Source: an uncultured Paraburkholderia sp. (GTDB taxonomy: Bacteria > Pseudomonadota > Gammaproteobacteria > Burkholderiales > Burkholderiaceae). From it: 14,009 nt of DNA. Below are positions 1 to 6,644 of the stretch, piece by piece. Within the stretch, counting starts at the first letter, position 1; each line of letters begins with the position of its first letter. Under the pieces are notes generated by a model. The model made no database searches and had not been told where the DNA came from. It was given only the letters and a program-made list of their open reading frames with translations. Location: assembly GCA_937917025.1 (NCBI GenBank), contig CALFSF010000431.1:1-14009 (forward strand), written 5' to 3'. A program made the position numbers and the translations under genes.

Positions 1-66
1 CTGTTGAACATGCCGACCGAGGAAAATACAAAGCACTGTGCATTGATCAGCGCCAACTTCATATGC

Positions 67-70
67 GAGG
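67..70 (+). promoter_or_regulatory. Ribosome binding site choosing the AlpA-like start
   Basis: GAGG lies 8 bases before the ATG at 79. No comparable Shine-Dalgarno is visible before the upstream in-frame TTG (4) or ATG (10), both of which sit too close to the window edge to judge fully. This favours the shorter protein. Confidence 0.5.
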
Positions 71-78
71 ATCGCAGC

Positions 79-336
79 ATGCCCGCACCGACCAGTATGA
101 AACCGCTCTACCTTGACCTTCCTACGGTGGCCGCAACAGTTTCGCTTTCTGAGGCAAGCGTACAGAAGCTCGTTCGCGAGAACCAGTTCCCTAAGCCCTG
201 GATGCTGTCGGGCCGTCGCGTAGCATGGCTTACACACGAAGTTGAGACGTGGGCCGAGGAGCGTCCCATATCGGATCTCCTCCCACCACCCAACACAGGC
301 CACAGCAATCGGCGTCGCCGGTCTACTTCTACGTAG
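79..336 (+). CDS. AlpA-family helix-turn-helix regulator (prophage/island type)
   Basis: This small protein (85 residues from the ATG at 79) looks like an AlpA/excisionase-like DNA-binding regulator, a family that controls integrase or excision genes of prophages and islands. Residues about 12-63 carry the usual pattern: a hydrophobic helix followed by SLSEASVQKLVRENQFPKP, then a wing with SGRRVAWLTHEVETWAEERP, where the SxRRVAW and W.xE elements are typical of AlpA. The tail is basic (RRRR near the end). An in-frame upstream extension to position 4 (TTG) is possible, but the GAGG at 67-70 supports 79. It converges on the integrase remnant; the two stop codons lie within 8 bases of each other. 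The family call is by pattern; the regulated target, probably the integrase or excision genes, is inferred. Confidence 0.72.
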   Translation: MPAPTSMKPLYLDLPTVAATVSLSEASVQKLVRENQFPKPWMLSGRRVAWLTHEVETWAEERPISDLLPPPNTGHSNRRRRSTST

Positions 337-1636
337 GATACGTCGCAGCGACCTCCTCGAGGCGACACGACAGCTGCGTAAGCCAGTCGCGCCGCTCCCT
401 ATCATAGGTATGGCGATTATAAATACCAATGATTCCAGGCTGTACGTGGCCGAGTACTGCCTCGGCAACCTCATTTGGGCATCCAAGCGTCGCCAGCAGT
501 GTCCGGGTCGTGCGTCGGAGATCGTGAGCTGACCAGTGCGTGATCGTCAAACGCGGTCGGTCATGCGTCGGAGCGATCTTGCAGTACGGCTGATGATAGT
601 AAACGCCATGCTGGATCACGGTCTGGTTCATCGACGTGCCGCGAGAGGAAGGAAATAGAAACGCGCCCTTGGCCTGCTCCAGGCGTCGGCGCACCACAAC
701 CTCCGCGCGGCCGATGAGCGGTACACGCAGGTCTGTGGCCCTCTCGTTGTGAAGCCCCTTGGTCTTTTGCTTCGGAATCGTCCACCACAGGCCGTCGGCT
801 TCGTCCGCAATCTCGGTACTCTCCATAGAGACGATCTCGCCGCCCCTTGTGCCCGTCCAGAGATAGAGCGTCAACGCATCCGCAACAGTCAAACTGAAGT
901 TCGGCAACCATCGTATCAATGTGCCTAGTTCATCAATCGATGAGTACCCGCTTCTGTGTTCCTGTGTATTTGCCCTCGACTTTGCGTCCTTTACTCTTTA
1001 ATCGCCCTCTTAGAACTTCCTTCCACCAATTAGCGCTGTCTTCGGGAAGACGACCGGCATCGAGCGCGTAATGCCAGGCGCTCCCGAGTTCCATGCGAAG
1101 GCGTGCCGCGAGCATGGGCGTCGACCGATACGACTCAAGGAAATCGAACGCCTGGGCGCGTGTGACTGACGCTGCGCGCATGTCCGCAATAGGCCCCAAC
1201 ATCGCCTTGAACATGCGTGCGACCTCGACCGCACCTTTTGCCTTCCGCTTTACCTCCACGTACCCTTCCAGATAGTCGAGGCAGAGCTGTCTGACGGTGT
1301 AATCGGCCGGTGATGGACGGGCAGCGGCTCTTTCGTGCTTTCGACGTAGGGCAGAGAGTTCCGCACCTGAATCGCGTTCGGTGCGGTTTTTTCCCACGCG
1401 GCGATCGCCGCGGCAAAAGCCATTGCGGGCCATTCGCCGAGCTTGACCTGCCGCATGCGGTCGTCGACCGGAGACTTGTAGCGGTATGTCCAAGACTTAC
1501 GACTCGTCGAGGCCTGCAGGCGCAGTCCCGGAAACCCTTCAAAGGTCATATGCTCGCCGCCTGGCAGCCTGGCCGCGACACGTGCATCAAAGCGCATTCT
1601 CCCCTCGGCGTAGGTTTTCCCGAGAGAAGAATACAT
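329..1636 (-). pseudogene. Tyrosine recombinase (phage/island integrase), disrupted by two frameshifts
   Basis: This is an integrase of about 435 residues spread over two reading frames. From the start to about 1392 it encodes an arm-type DNA-binding domain (FPGLRLQASTSRKSWTYRYK, then VKLGEWPAMAFAAAIAAWEK). The frame then shifts by one base at an A6 run (1387-1392, plus-strand T6); seven A would restore WEKNRTERD. The shifted frame carries the core-binding domain (YTVRQLCLDYLEGYVEVKRK, then SVTRAQAFDFLESYR) and ends KRVLID with a stop at 933-935. Dropping one base near 941 gives KRVLS-DELGTLIRWLPNF and returns to the first frame for the catalytic domain, which keeps the recombinase signature: Arg in TGTRGGEI, HxxR in HDLRRT, and the GH...YNRHTY end. 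ATG 1634-1636 is chosen because GGAGG lies at 1648-1652; a GTG at 1652-1654 is the alternative. Both indels could be true decay or sequencing errors. The gene points left, so the element probably extended beyond base 1. Confidence 0.85.
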
Positions 1637-1675
1637 GGCGTAGGTTTCCTCCACAATGGAAGAAAAACCTACGCC
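1607..1675. repeat. Three copies of an 11-bp repeat at the integrase start
   Basis: GGCGTAGGTTT occurs at 1607-1617 and 1637-1647, exactly 30 bp apart. Its reverse complement AAACCTACGCC occurs at 1665-1675. The second and third copies form a perfect 11-bp inverted repeat around the integrase Shine-Dalgarno. Two copies lie in or next to the integrase N-terminus, encoding the repeated TYA peptide. They could be integrase arm-type or regulator binding sites; that role is inferred. Confidence 0.6.
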
Positions 1676-1734
1676 TAGCGCGCGAGTTTAGGCAAGTGGA
1701 GACGCGCGTCGATACGTTGATCGAGACGGCAGGT

Positions 1735-1763
1735 ATCTTAATTTAGTCATTTTAAATCAACAA
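1735..1763 (-). promoter_or_regulatory. Candidate sigma70 promoter of the integrase
   Basis: On the minus strand TTGTTG (1758-1763) and TAAGAT (1735-1740) are separated by 17 bases, inside the most AT-rich patch between ribA and the integrase. The leader to the ATG at 1636 would be about 90 bases and would include the inverted repeat. The -35 is a weak match (3 of 6), so this is only a candidate. Confidence 0.35.
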
Positions 1764-1818
1764 CTTGCCGGCGTTATTAGACCAACTTGGATCGCCTTAA
1801 GCGGGAGTGGATTTTCGG

Positions 1819-2466
<648 letters not shown>

Positions 2467-2503
2467 GGCGTTAGACAAGGATGCGGACAAATCCGGTGCA
2501 TGG

Positions 2504-2548
2504 CCGGGATGAAAACCCGGAGATCGATGCCGGCGTCAAAGCCGGATC
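2504..2548 (-). promoter_or_regulatory. Two tandem short hairpins in the ribA leader
   Basis: CCGGG (2504-2508) pairs with CCCGG (2516-2520) around a 7-base loop. CCGGC (2530-2534) pairs with GCCGG (2541-2545) around a 6-base loop and can extend by GAT/ATC past one bulged G. Both lie 40-80 bases upstream of the ribA ATG on the leader strand. They do not match the conserved core of the FMN riboswitch. A regulatory role is only a possibility. Confidence 0.3.
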
Positions 2549-2628
2549 AAGACTGGACTGGAGTTTACCGCTAATCGGCATCGCGTACCGATCAGCCCCT
2601 CGGAACGCCATGCATCAGCGTCACGCGT

Positions 2629-2663
2629 CGCACGTGGCACGCCGCACACCGCACGTGGCACGC
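2629..2663. repeat. 14-bp direct repeat upstream of the CBS-domain gene
   Basis: CGCACGTGGCACGC occurs perfectly twice, at 2629-2642 and 2650-2663. The copies are offset by 21 bp, two turns of B-DNA, so the same face is presented. Each contains the palindrome CACGTG. The second copy covers the -35 position of a TATACT box. Confidence 0.7.
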
Positions 2664-2679
2664 AACGGCCGCGCACGCC

Positions 2680-2685
2680 TATACT
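2680..2685 (+). promoter_or_regulatory. Candidate -10 box of the CBS-domain gene
   Basis: TATACT matches the sigma70 -10 consensus in five of six positions and lies about 70 bases before the ATG at 2753. There is no good -35 at 16-18 bases upstream; that place is occupied by the second 14-bp direct repeat, which suggests an activator-dependent promoter. Confidence 0.4.
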
Positions 2686-2752
2686 GGAATGGCCTGTCCA
2701 CACGACAGCGCGCCACCCACCGACGTGCTGCATTGCGATACGGAGCCGCTCC

Positions 2753-3196
2753 ATGACAAGCGTTGCGCAAGTACTCAAAGCAAAGCCGGACAACACCGTC
2801 TACACGGTCGCGACCGGGGATTCCGTCTATGACGCGATCAAACTGATGGCGGACAGACAGATCGGGGCACTCGTCGTCGTGGATGGCGACAGCATCGCCG
2901 GCATCGTCACCGAACGCGACTATGCGAGAAAGGTCGTGCTGATGGATCGCGCGTCGAAGGCGACCCCCGTGCGCGACATCATGAGCCGCGCGGTGCGATT
3001 CGTGCGGCCCGAACAGACCACCGACGACTGCATGGCGATCATGACCGACTTCCGCATGCGCCATCTGCCTGTCATCGACAGGGAAAAACTCGTCGGCATG
3101 GTGTCGATCGGCGATCTGGTGAAGAACATCATCGCGGAGCAGCAGTTCACGATCCAGCAACTGGAGCTGTACATCACGGGAGAGCGGCCCGCGTAG
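2753..3196 (+). CDS. Two-CBS-domain protein
   Basis: This 147-residue cytoplasmic protein consists almost entirely of a Bateman module, two CBS domains in tandem at about residues 8-62 and 74-132. Each has the usual pattern: DSVYDAIKLMADRQIGALVV with IAGIVTERDYARKV, then TTDDCMAIMTDFRMRHLPVI with LVGMVSIGDLVKNII. CBS pairs bind adenosine nucleotides and act as energy or redox sensors; which ligand this one binds and which partner it controls cannot be read from the sequence. It has no membrane segment and no fused enzyme domain. The start is supported by GGAG at 2742-2745, 7 bases upstream. It stands alone, divergent from ribA and convergent with the DUF4148 gene, with direct repeats at its probable promoter. 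Confidence 0.9.
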   Translation: MTSVAQVLKAKPDNTVYTVATGDSVYDAIKLMADRQIGALVVVDGDSIAGIVTERDYARKVVLMDRASKATPVRDIMSRAVRFVRPEQTTDDCMAIMTDFRMRHLPVIDREKLVGMVSIGDLVKNIIAEQQFTIQQLELYITGERPA

Positions 3197-3243
3197 CGGC
3201 GTCCGCACTGCAGTCGCCGCGCATCACGCGGCACGCGCGGCAA

Positions 3244-3275
3244 CGAAAAAGCGCCCAAACCGCGAGGATTGGGCG
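3244..3275 (-). terminator. Rho-independent terminator for the DUF4148 transcript
   Basis: On the minus strand CGCCCAA (3269-3275) and TTGGGCG (3252-3258) form a perfect 7-bp stem with a 10-base loop, followed after one C by TTTTT (3246-3250). The T run is only on this strand, so it ends leftward transcription and not the CBS gene. It lies about 150 bases past the DUF4148 stop, leaving an unusually long 3' untranslated region. Confidence 0.7.
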
Positions 3276-3422
3276 AAGCCACCTGTAATGGCGGCGGAGG
3301 TTCCTTTAAGTGAATTGTGCCGGCCTTTGCCGCGGGGCATCTGCATGCCTCCGGGCGAAAGCCGGCGTGCGGCGCCTGCGAGGCGGGCGCCGTCAACTGA
3401 CGTAACGGCTGACAGCCCGCGG

Positions 3423-3746
3423 TTAATTGCCGAAGTAGACGTTCCGCTGTTGCGGCGTCATACCTGAAGCGCCCGATTGCGACGAACCGTGGGTGCCCGT
3501 GCCGTAACCGCTCGTATCGGCGACCGGCGCCTGCGCCAGGTTCTGCGCATTCACGCGCTGCTCGGCGGCCTGGATATCGGCCGGATATTGCGGATCACTA
3601 CGCGCCGGGTCGTAACCCGCCTGTTCCAGCTGGATCAATTGCTGGCGCACCTCAGCGCGGGTTACGGGCTGGTTCGTCTGGGCAAACGAAATAACAGGAG
3701 CAGCAAGGACAGAAGCAACGACAACGGCTTTGATCAGGGATTTCAT
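3423..3746 (-). CDS. DUF4148 exported protein
   Basis: This 107-residue secreted protein carries an N-terminal Sec signal peptide: MKSLIKA followed by a hydrophobic stretch and a likely cut after SFA (about residue 22). The mature part fits DUF4148, a family of small periplasmic proteins abundant in Burkholderiaceae and of unknown function. The diagnostic part is VTRAEVRQQLIQLEQAGYDP, then the PQYPADIQAAEQRV segment. The C-terminal third is Gly/Ser/Thr-rich and low in complexity and ends MTPQQRNVYFGN. A strong Shine-Dalgarno (GGAGG at 3753-3757, 6 bases before the ATG) suggests high expression. It has its own terminator and opposite-facing or widely spaced neighbours, so it is probably monocistronic. 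The family call is firm; the role is unknown. Confidence 0.9.
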   Translation of the reverse strand: MKSLIKAVVVASVLAAPVISFAQTNQPVTRAEVRQQLIQLEQAGYDPARSDPQYPADIQAAEQRVNAQNLAQAPVADTSGYGTGTHGSSQSGASGMTPQQRNVYFGN

Positions 3747-3781
3747 GACTCACCTCCAGAACTTTGTTTTTGCCTGCGCAA

Positions 3782-3796
3782 AACACACAATGTGTT
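3782..3796. promoter_or_regulatory. Palindrome upstream of the DUF4148 gene
   Basis: AACACA (3782-3787) and TGTGTT (3791-3796) form a 6-bp inverted repeat around 3 bases, about 40 bases upstream of the DUF4148 ATG. It could be an operator or chance; no regulator is recognisable from it. Confidence 0.25.
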
Positions 3797-3968
3797 GAGC
3801 GAGTAAGTTCAGTGTAGTCATCGTCGAACAAAGGGAAAACCCTGATTCGTGACATACACACTTGCGAAATTCGCAAGAATTCAGGCATGTATGGTGGCTG
3901 AAAGCGTCGTCGGTCGATATTTACAGTAATAATCGCAGGGATCGTAAAGGTTGAAGGGAATTCTGGAT

Positions 3969-4652
3969 TCAGACGTCCGATACCCCGGTGAAAAGCGGTA
4001 AAAGAAGTCGGCGCGGACCGCTGACGTACGCGCTGGCGGATAGATAAAAACGTAGCGGCCTATGCATTTCGCGTGAAAGGCCAATGCGTTTTGTCGCCGC
4101 GACGATCGGGTCCGCCTCGTCTTCGCCCTTGCCGATCCACAAGTCGCGTCCGGTACACAGATCGCGGCCGTCGAACGACTGGCCGATGCCGAACGCCACC
4201 GTCAGCCGCCCGGGCCCACGCGCGAGATCGCGCAGCGGCACGCCCGGCCGCCTCGCCTCCATGAGCGCAATGCCATCGACGGGCTCGACGGCACGAAGCA
4301 AAACGCCCGCGCCGATGCCGACGGTTTCGCTCGACATATTGAGCATGTACGCTGTGCCGTATGTCAGCCGCACATACGCATGGCCGCGCTCGAGGAACAT
4401 GGACCCGTTATATGGGCGGAGCCCCTGAAAGGCATGGCTCGTCGAATCGCCCACCGGATACGCTTCAATTTCGACGATCTGTCCGCTGATACGCCCATCC
4501 GGCATATCGTGAACGAGGTATTTGCCGACCATGAAACGCGCGAGTTCTATCGTGTCGACGGGCAGCTCATCGCGTCCGAGCGGCACGATTCGCGCGGGTT
4601 GCAGGGTGACGCGTTGCGTCAAAGCCTCATTTCGTGGTCGCCTGGCAGTCAC
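3969..4652 (-). CDS. mpg: DNA-3-methyladenine glycosylase (Mpg/AAG family)
   Basis: This enzyme excises 3-methyladenine and other alkylated purines from DNA to start base-excision repair. Its 227 residues match the length and motif order of the Mpg/AAG fold. VEIEAY gives the probable general base Glu63 and the intercalating Tyr65; His73 follows in DSTSHAF; RLTYGTAYMLNM gives Asn105; then VLLRAVEP, ARGPGRLTVAFGI and SFDGRDL. These correspond by eye to human AAG Glu125, Tyr127, His136 and Asn169. Arg95 falls where human AAG has Tyr159, a base-stacking residue. The start is a GTG at 4652 without a clear Shine-Dalgarno. No other in-frame start is better placed, so the first 10-15 residues are uncertain. 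It is probably monocistronic and is divergent from the BON-domain gene. Confidence 0.9.
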   Translation of the reverse strand: MTARRPRNEALTQRVTLQPARIVPLGRDELPVDTIELARFMVGKYLVHDMPDGRISGQIVEIEAYPVGDSTSHAFQGLRPYNGSMFLERGHAYVRLTYGTAYMLNMSSETVGIGAGVLLRAVEPVDGIALMEARRPGVPLRDLARGPGRLTVAFGIGQSFDGRDLCTGRDLWIGKGEDEADPIVAATKRIGLSREMHRPLRFYLSASAYVSGPRRLLLPLFTGVSDV

Positions 4653-4861
4653 TATGGCACCATTTGGAGTATCTTTACCTTCCGGAAGAACTGAACAGAG
4701 ATATCTGCAGATGTTTTAGCGCTTCTGTCCGCATTATCGCCATTAACAAAGCAATACCAGAACACCGTTCCATTGCGACTCAATCCAGAAGTACCTTGGT
4801 GGTGTAGTGCAACGGTTCCGCCCGGGACCCGTGCAAAAATTGTGACAACAGGAGAAAATGC

Positions 4862-5227
4862 ATGAAGGCAATCCACGCAATCAAACTGGCAGGTAGCGCG
4901 CTTCTCGTTGTGGCATCGATCAGCGCCTATGCTCAGGCGAGCGACGCAACCGCTCCCGATACGTCGACGACAGCTGGCGCCAAGCAGCAATACAAGACGA
5001 CCAAGGCAGCTAACCGCGCGCTCCAGAAAAAGGTGCGTGCAGCGCTGTCGAAGGCCAAGGGCGTAAGCGTCGCCAACATCACCGTTCGCGCACGCGACGG
5101 CGCCGTCACGCTGCAAGGCACGGTGCCGGAACAGGCTCAGAGCGACAAGGCAGCGGAAGTCGCCAAGGGCGTGGCAGGTGTGACGTCCGTGAAGAACGCA
5201 CTGTCGGTTCGTCCGGAAGGCACGTAA
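4862..5227 (+). CDS. Secreted BON-domain protein
   Basis: This 121-residue protein has a Sec signal peptide (MKAIHAIKLAG, a hydrophobic core, likely cut after AYA near residue 24), a polar Thr/Ala linker, and one BON domain at about residues 50-118. The domain shows ALQKKVRAALSKAKGVSVAN, then the ITVRARDGAVTLQGTVPEQ strand with the conserved Gly, then GVAGVTSVKNALSV. BON modules of the OsmY/DolP kind act in the periplasm and bind phospholipid or support envelope integrity. Single-domain versions such as this are common in Burkholderia; the exact role is unknown. GGAG at 4851-4854 precedes the ATG by 7 bases. A strong terminator directly follows, so it is a single-gene unit, divergent from mpg. 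Confidence 0.92.
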   Translation: MKAIHAIKLAGSALLVVASISAYAQASDATAPDTSTTAGAKQQYKTTKAANRALQKKVRAALSKAKGVSVANITVRARDGAVTLQGTVPEQAQSDKAAEVAKGVAGVTSVKNALSVRPEGT

Positions 5228-5254
5228 TACAGCGGGCCGATTCATCCCGGCCAG

Positions 5255-5285
5255 ACGCCGCTCTCGAAAGAGGCGGCGTTTTTTT
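5255..5285 (+). terminator. Rho-independent terminator of the BON-domain gene
   Basis: ACGCCGCTCT (5255-5264) pairs with AGAGGCGGCGT (5269-5279) with one bulged base and a CGAA loop. A run of seven T (5279-5285) follows. It starts 27 bases past the stop codon. Confidence 0.9.
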
Positions 5286-5366
5286 CGTCTGTTTTTCACG
5301 TCTTTATAACGCGCTTTCAGGCTGGCCTTATAACCGGCGCTCTTGAACGGCGATTAAAGCCGTCAT

Positions 5367-6521
5367 TCAGCTTTCAAAATTTCGCTGCATTTCGCGGGCA
5401 ATGACGATTTGCTGAATCTGCGTCGTGCCTTCGTAAATCCGGAAAAGGCGCACGTCGCGATAGAACCGCTCGATGCCATATTCGCTCATATAACCCGCGC
5501 CGCCGAAAATCTGCACCGCGCGATCGGCCACGCGTCCGCACATTTCCGTGGCGAACATCTTCGCGCACGACGATTCGGCGGTCACTTTCTCGCCCGCATC
5601 GCGCCGGCGCGCGGCGTCGACGATCATGCAGCGCGACGCGTAGATTTCCGCCTTGCTGTCGGCGAGCATCGCCTGAATCAGCTCGAACTCCACGATCGCC
5701 TTGCCGAACTGCCTGCGCTCCATCGCATAACGCAGCGCATCGGCCAGCATGCGTTCAGCGGCGCCCGTCGCGACGGCCGCAATATGCAGACGCCCCTTGT
5801 CGAGCACCTTCATCGCGGTCTTGAAGCCCACGCCTTCTTTTTCGCCGATGAGGTTTTCCGCCGGCACGCGACAGTTCTCGAAGATCACGTCACACGTGTG
5901 CGCGCCCTTCTGGCCCATCTTGCGATCGATCCTGCCGAGCGACAGCCCCGCCGTACCGGCTTCGACAACGAACGCCGAGATCGCGCCCGCGCCCTTGCCC
6001 GCCGGGTCCGTACGCGCCATCACCGTGAAGAGCCCGGCTTCGGGCGCATTCGTGATGAAGCGCTTGGTGCCGTTCAGCACATAATGATCGCCGTCGCGCA
6101 CGGCGGTGGTCCGCAACGACGCGGCATCCGAGCCCGCTTCCGGTTCAGTGAGGCAAAACGAGCCGATCAGCTCGCCCGACGCAAGGCGCGGCAAATACTT
6201 TTCCTTTTGCGCAGGCGTTCCATCAATCACAATGCCAGTCGAGCCGATGCCGTTGTTGCTGCCGATCGCCGAGCGAAACGCAGGCGAGGTCTTGCCGAGC
6301 TCCATCGCGGCAAGCACTTCCTCTTCCATCGTGAGACCGAGGCCGCCGTATTCTTCGGGCAGACAAAGGCCAAAGAGACCGAGATCCTTCATTTCCCGCA
6401 GCAGGCCAGCCGGAATCTGGTCGGCTTCCGCGACGATCTCCTCGCTGGGTACGAGGCGCTCACGAACGAAGCGGCTGATGCTGTCGAGCAGCATGTTCAA
6501 GGTTTCCTGACTGCGGATCAC
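5367..6521 (-). CDS. Acyl-CoA dehydrogenase
   Basis: This FAD-dependent enzyme of 384 residues introduces the trans-2 double bond into an acyl-CoA and passes electrons to ETF. The three-part family architecture is complete. The helical N-domain runs to about residue 115. The beta domain carries GSFCLTEPEAGSDAASLRTT and LNGTKRFITNA, and the C-terminal helical domain carries RRQFGKAIVEFELIQAMLAD. RIYEGTTQIQQIVIAREM places the probable catalytic base at Glu364, the short/medium-chain position. FGGAGYMSEYGIERFYRD is also typical. The start is GTG at 6519-6521, supported by AAGGAG ending 5 bases upstream; the first ATG is ten codons in. No ETF, enoyl-CoA hydratase or thiolase gene is adjacent, so the substrate cannot be named. 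Confidence 0.95.
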   Translation of the reverse strand: MIRSQETLNMLLDSISRFVRERLVPSEEIVAEADQIPAGLLREMKDLGLFGLCLPEEYGGLGLTMEEEVLAAMELGKTSPAFRSAIGSNNGIGSTGIVIDGTPAQKEKYLPRLASGELIGSFCLTEPEAGSDAASLRTTAVRDGDHYVLNGTKRFITNAPEAGLFTVMARTDPAGKGAGAISAFVVEAGTAGLSLGRIDRKMGQKGAHTCDVIFENCRVPAENLIGEKEGVGFKTAMKVLDKGRLHIAAVATGAAERMLADALRYAMERRQFGKAIVEFELIQAMLADSKAEIYASRCMIVDAARRRDAGEKVTAESSCAKMFATEMCGRVADRAVQIFGGAGYMSEYGIERFYRDVRLFRIYEGTTQIQQIVIAREMQRNFES

Positions 6522-6526
6522 GGGGT

Positions 6527-6530
6527 CTCC
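6527..6530 (-). promoter_or_regulatory. Ribosome binding site for the GTG start of the acyl-CoA dehydrogenase
   Basis: On the minus strand AAGGAG ends 5 bases before GTG (6521-6519). It decides for the GTG over the internal ATG at the tenth codon. Confidence 0.75.
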
Positions 6531-6644
6531 TTAAGGATGCAGTTTCATCATGCCGCTATAACTTTCCTATTTTAATGTACAGGCTGGCTGCCTCTGCCGC
6601 GGTCCCCCGCCCGTCGACACCCTTACTGAACAGGAACGCCCTGC

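Noticed and set aside
1655..1818. tRNA or tmRNA attachment site next to the integrase
   Set aside because: No cloverleaf, T-loop consensus or CCA-type end can be seen in this gap.
2488..2490. TTG start for ribA giving 223 residues
   Set aside because: No Shine-Dalgarno, and the extra residues are outside the family core; the ATG at 2466 is simpler, though not proven.
2467..2752. FMN riboswitch upstream of ribA
   Set aside because: The conserved RFN core sequences are not visible on the minus strand; only short unrelated hairpins are present.
5409..6575. A 388-codon open frame on the plus strand opposite the acyl-CoA dehydrogenase
   Set aside because: It is rich in Arg, His and Ala with no domain pattern, and it mirrors the complementary codons of a clearly real gene. 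This is the usual GC-rich antisense shadow.
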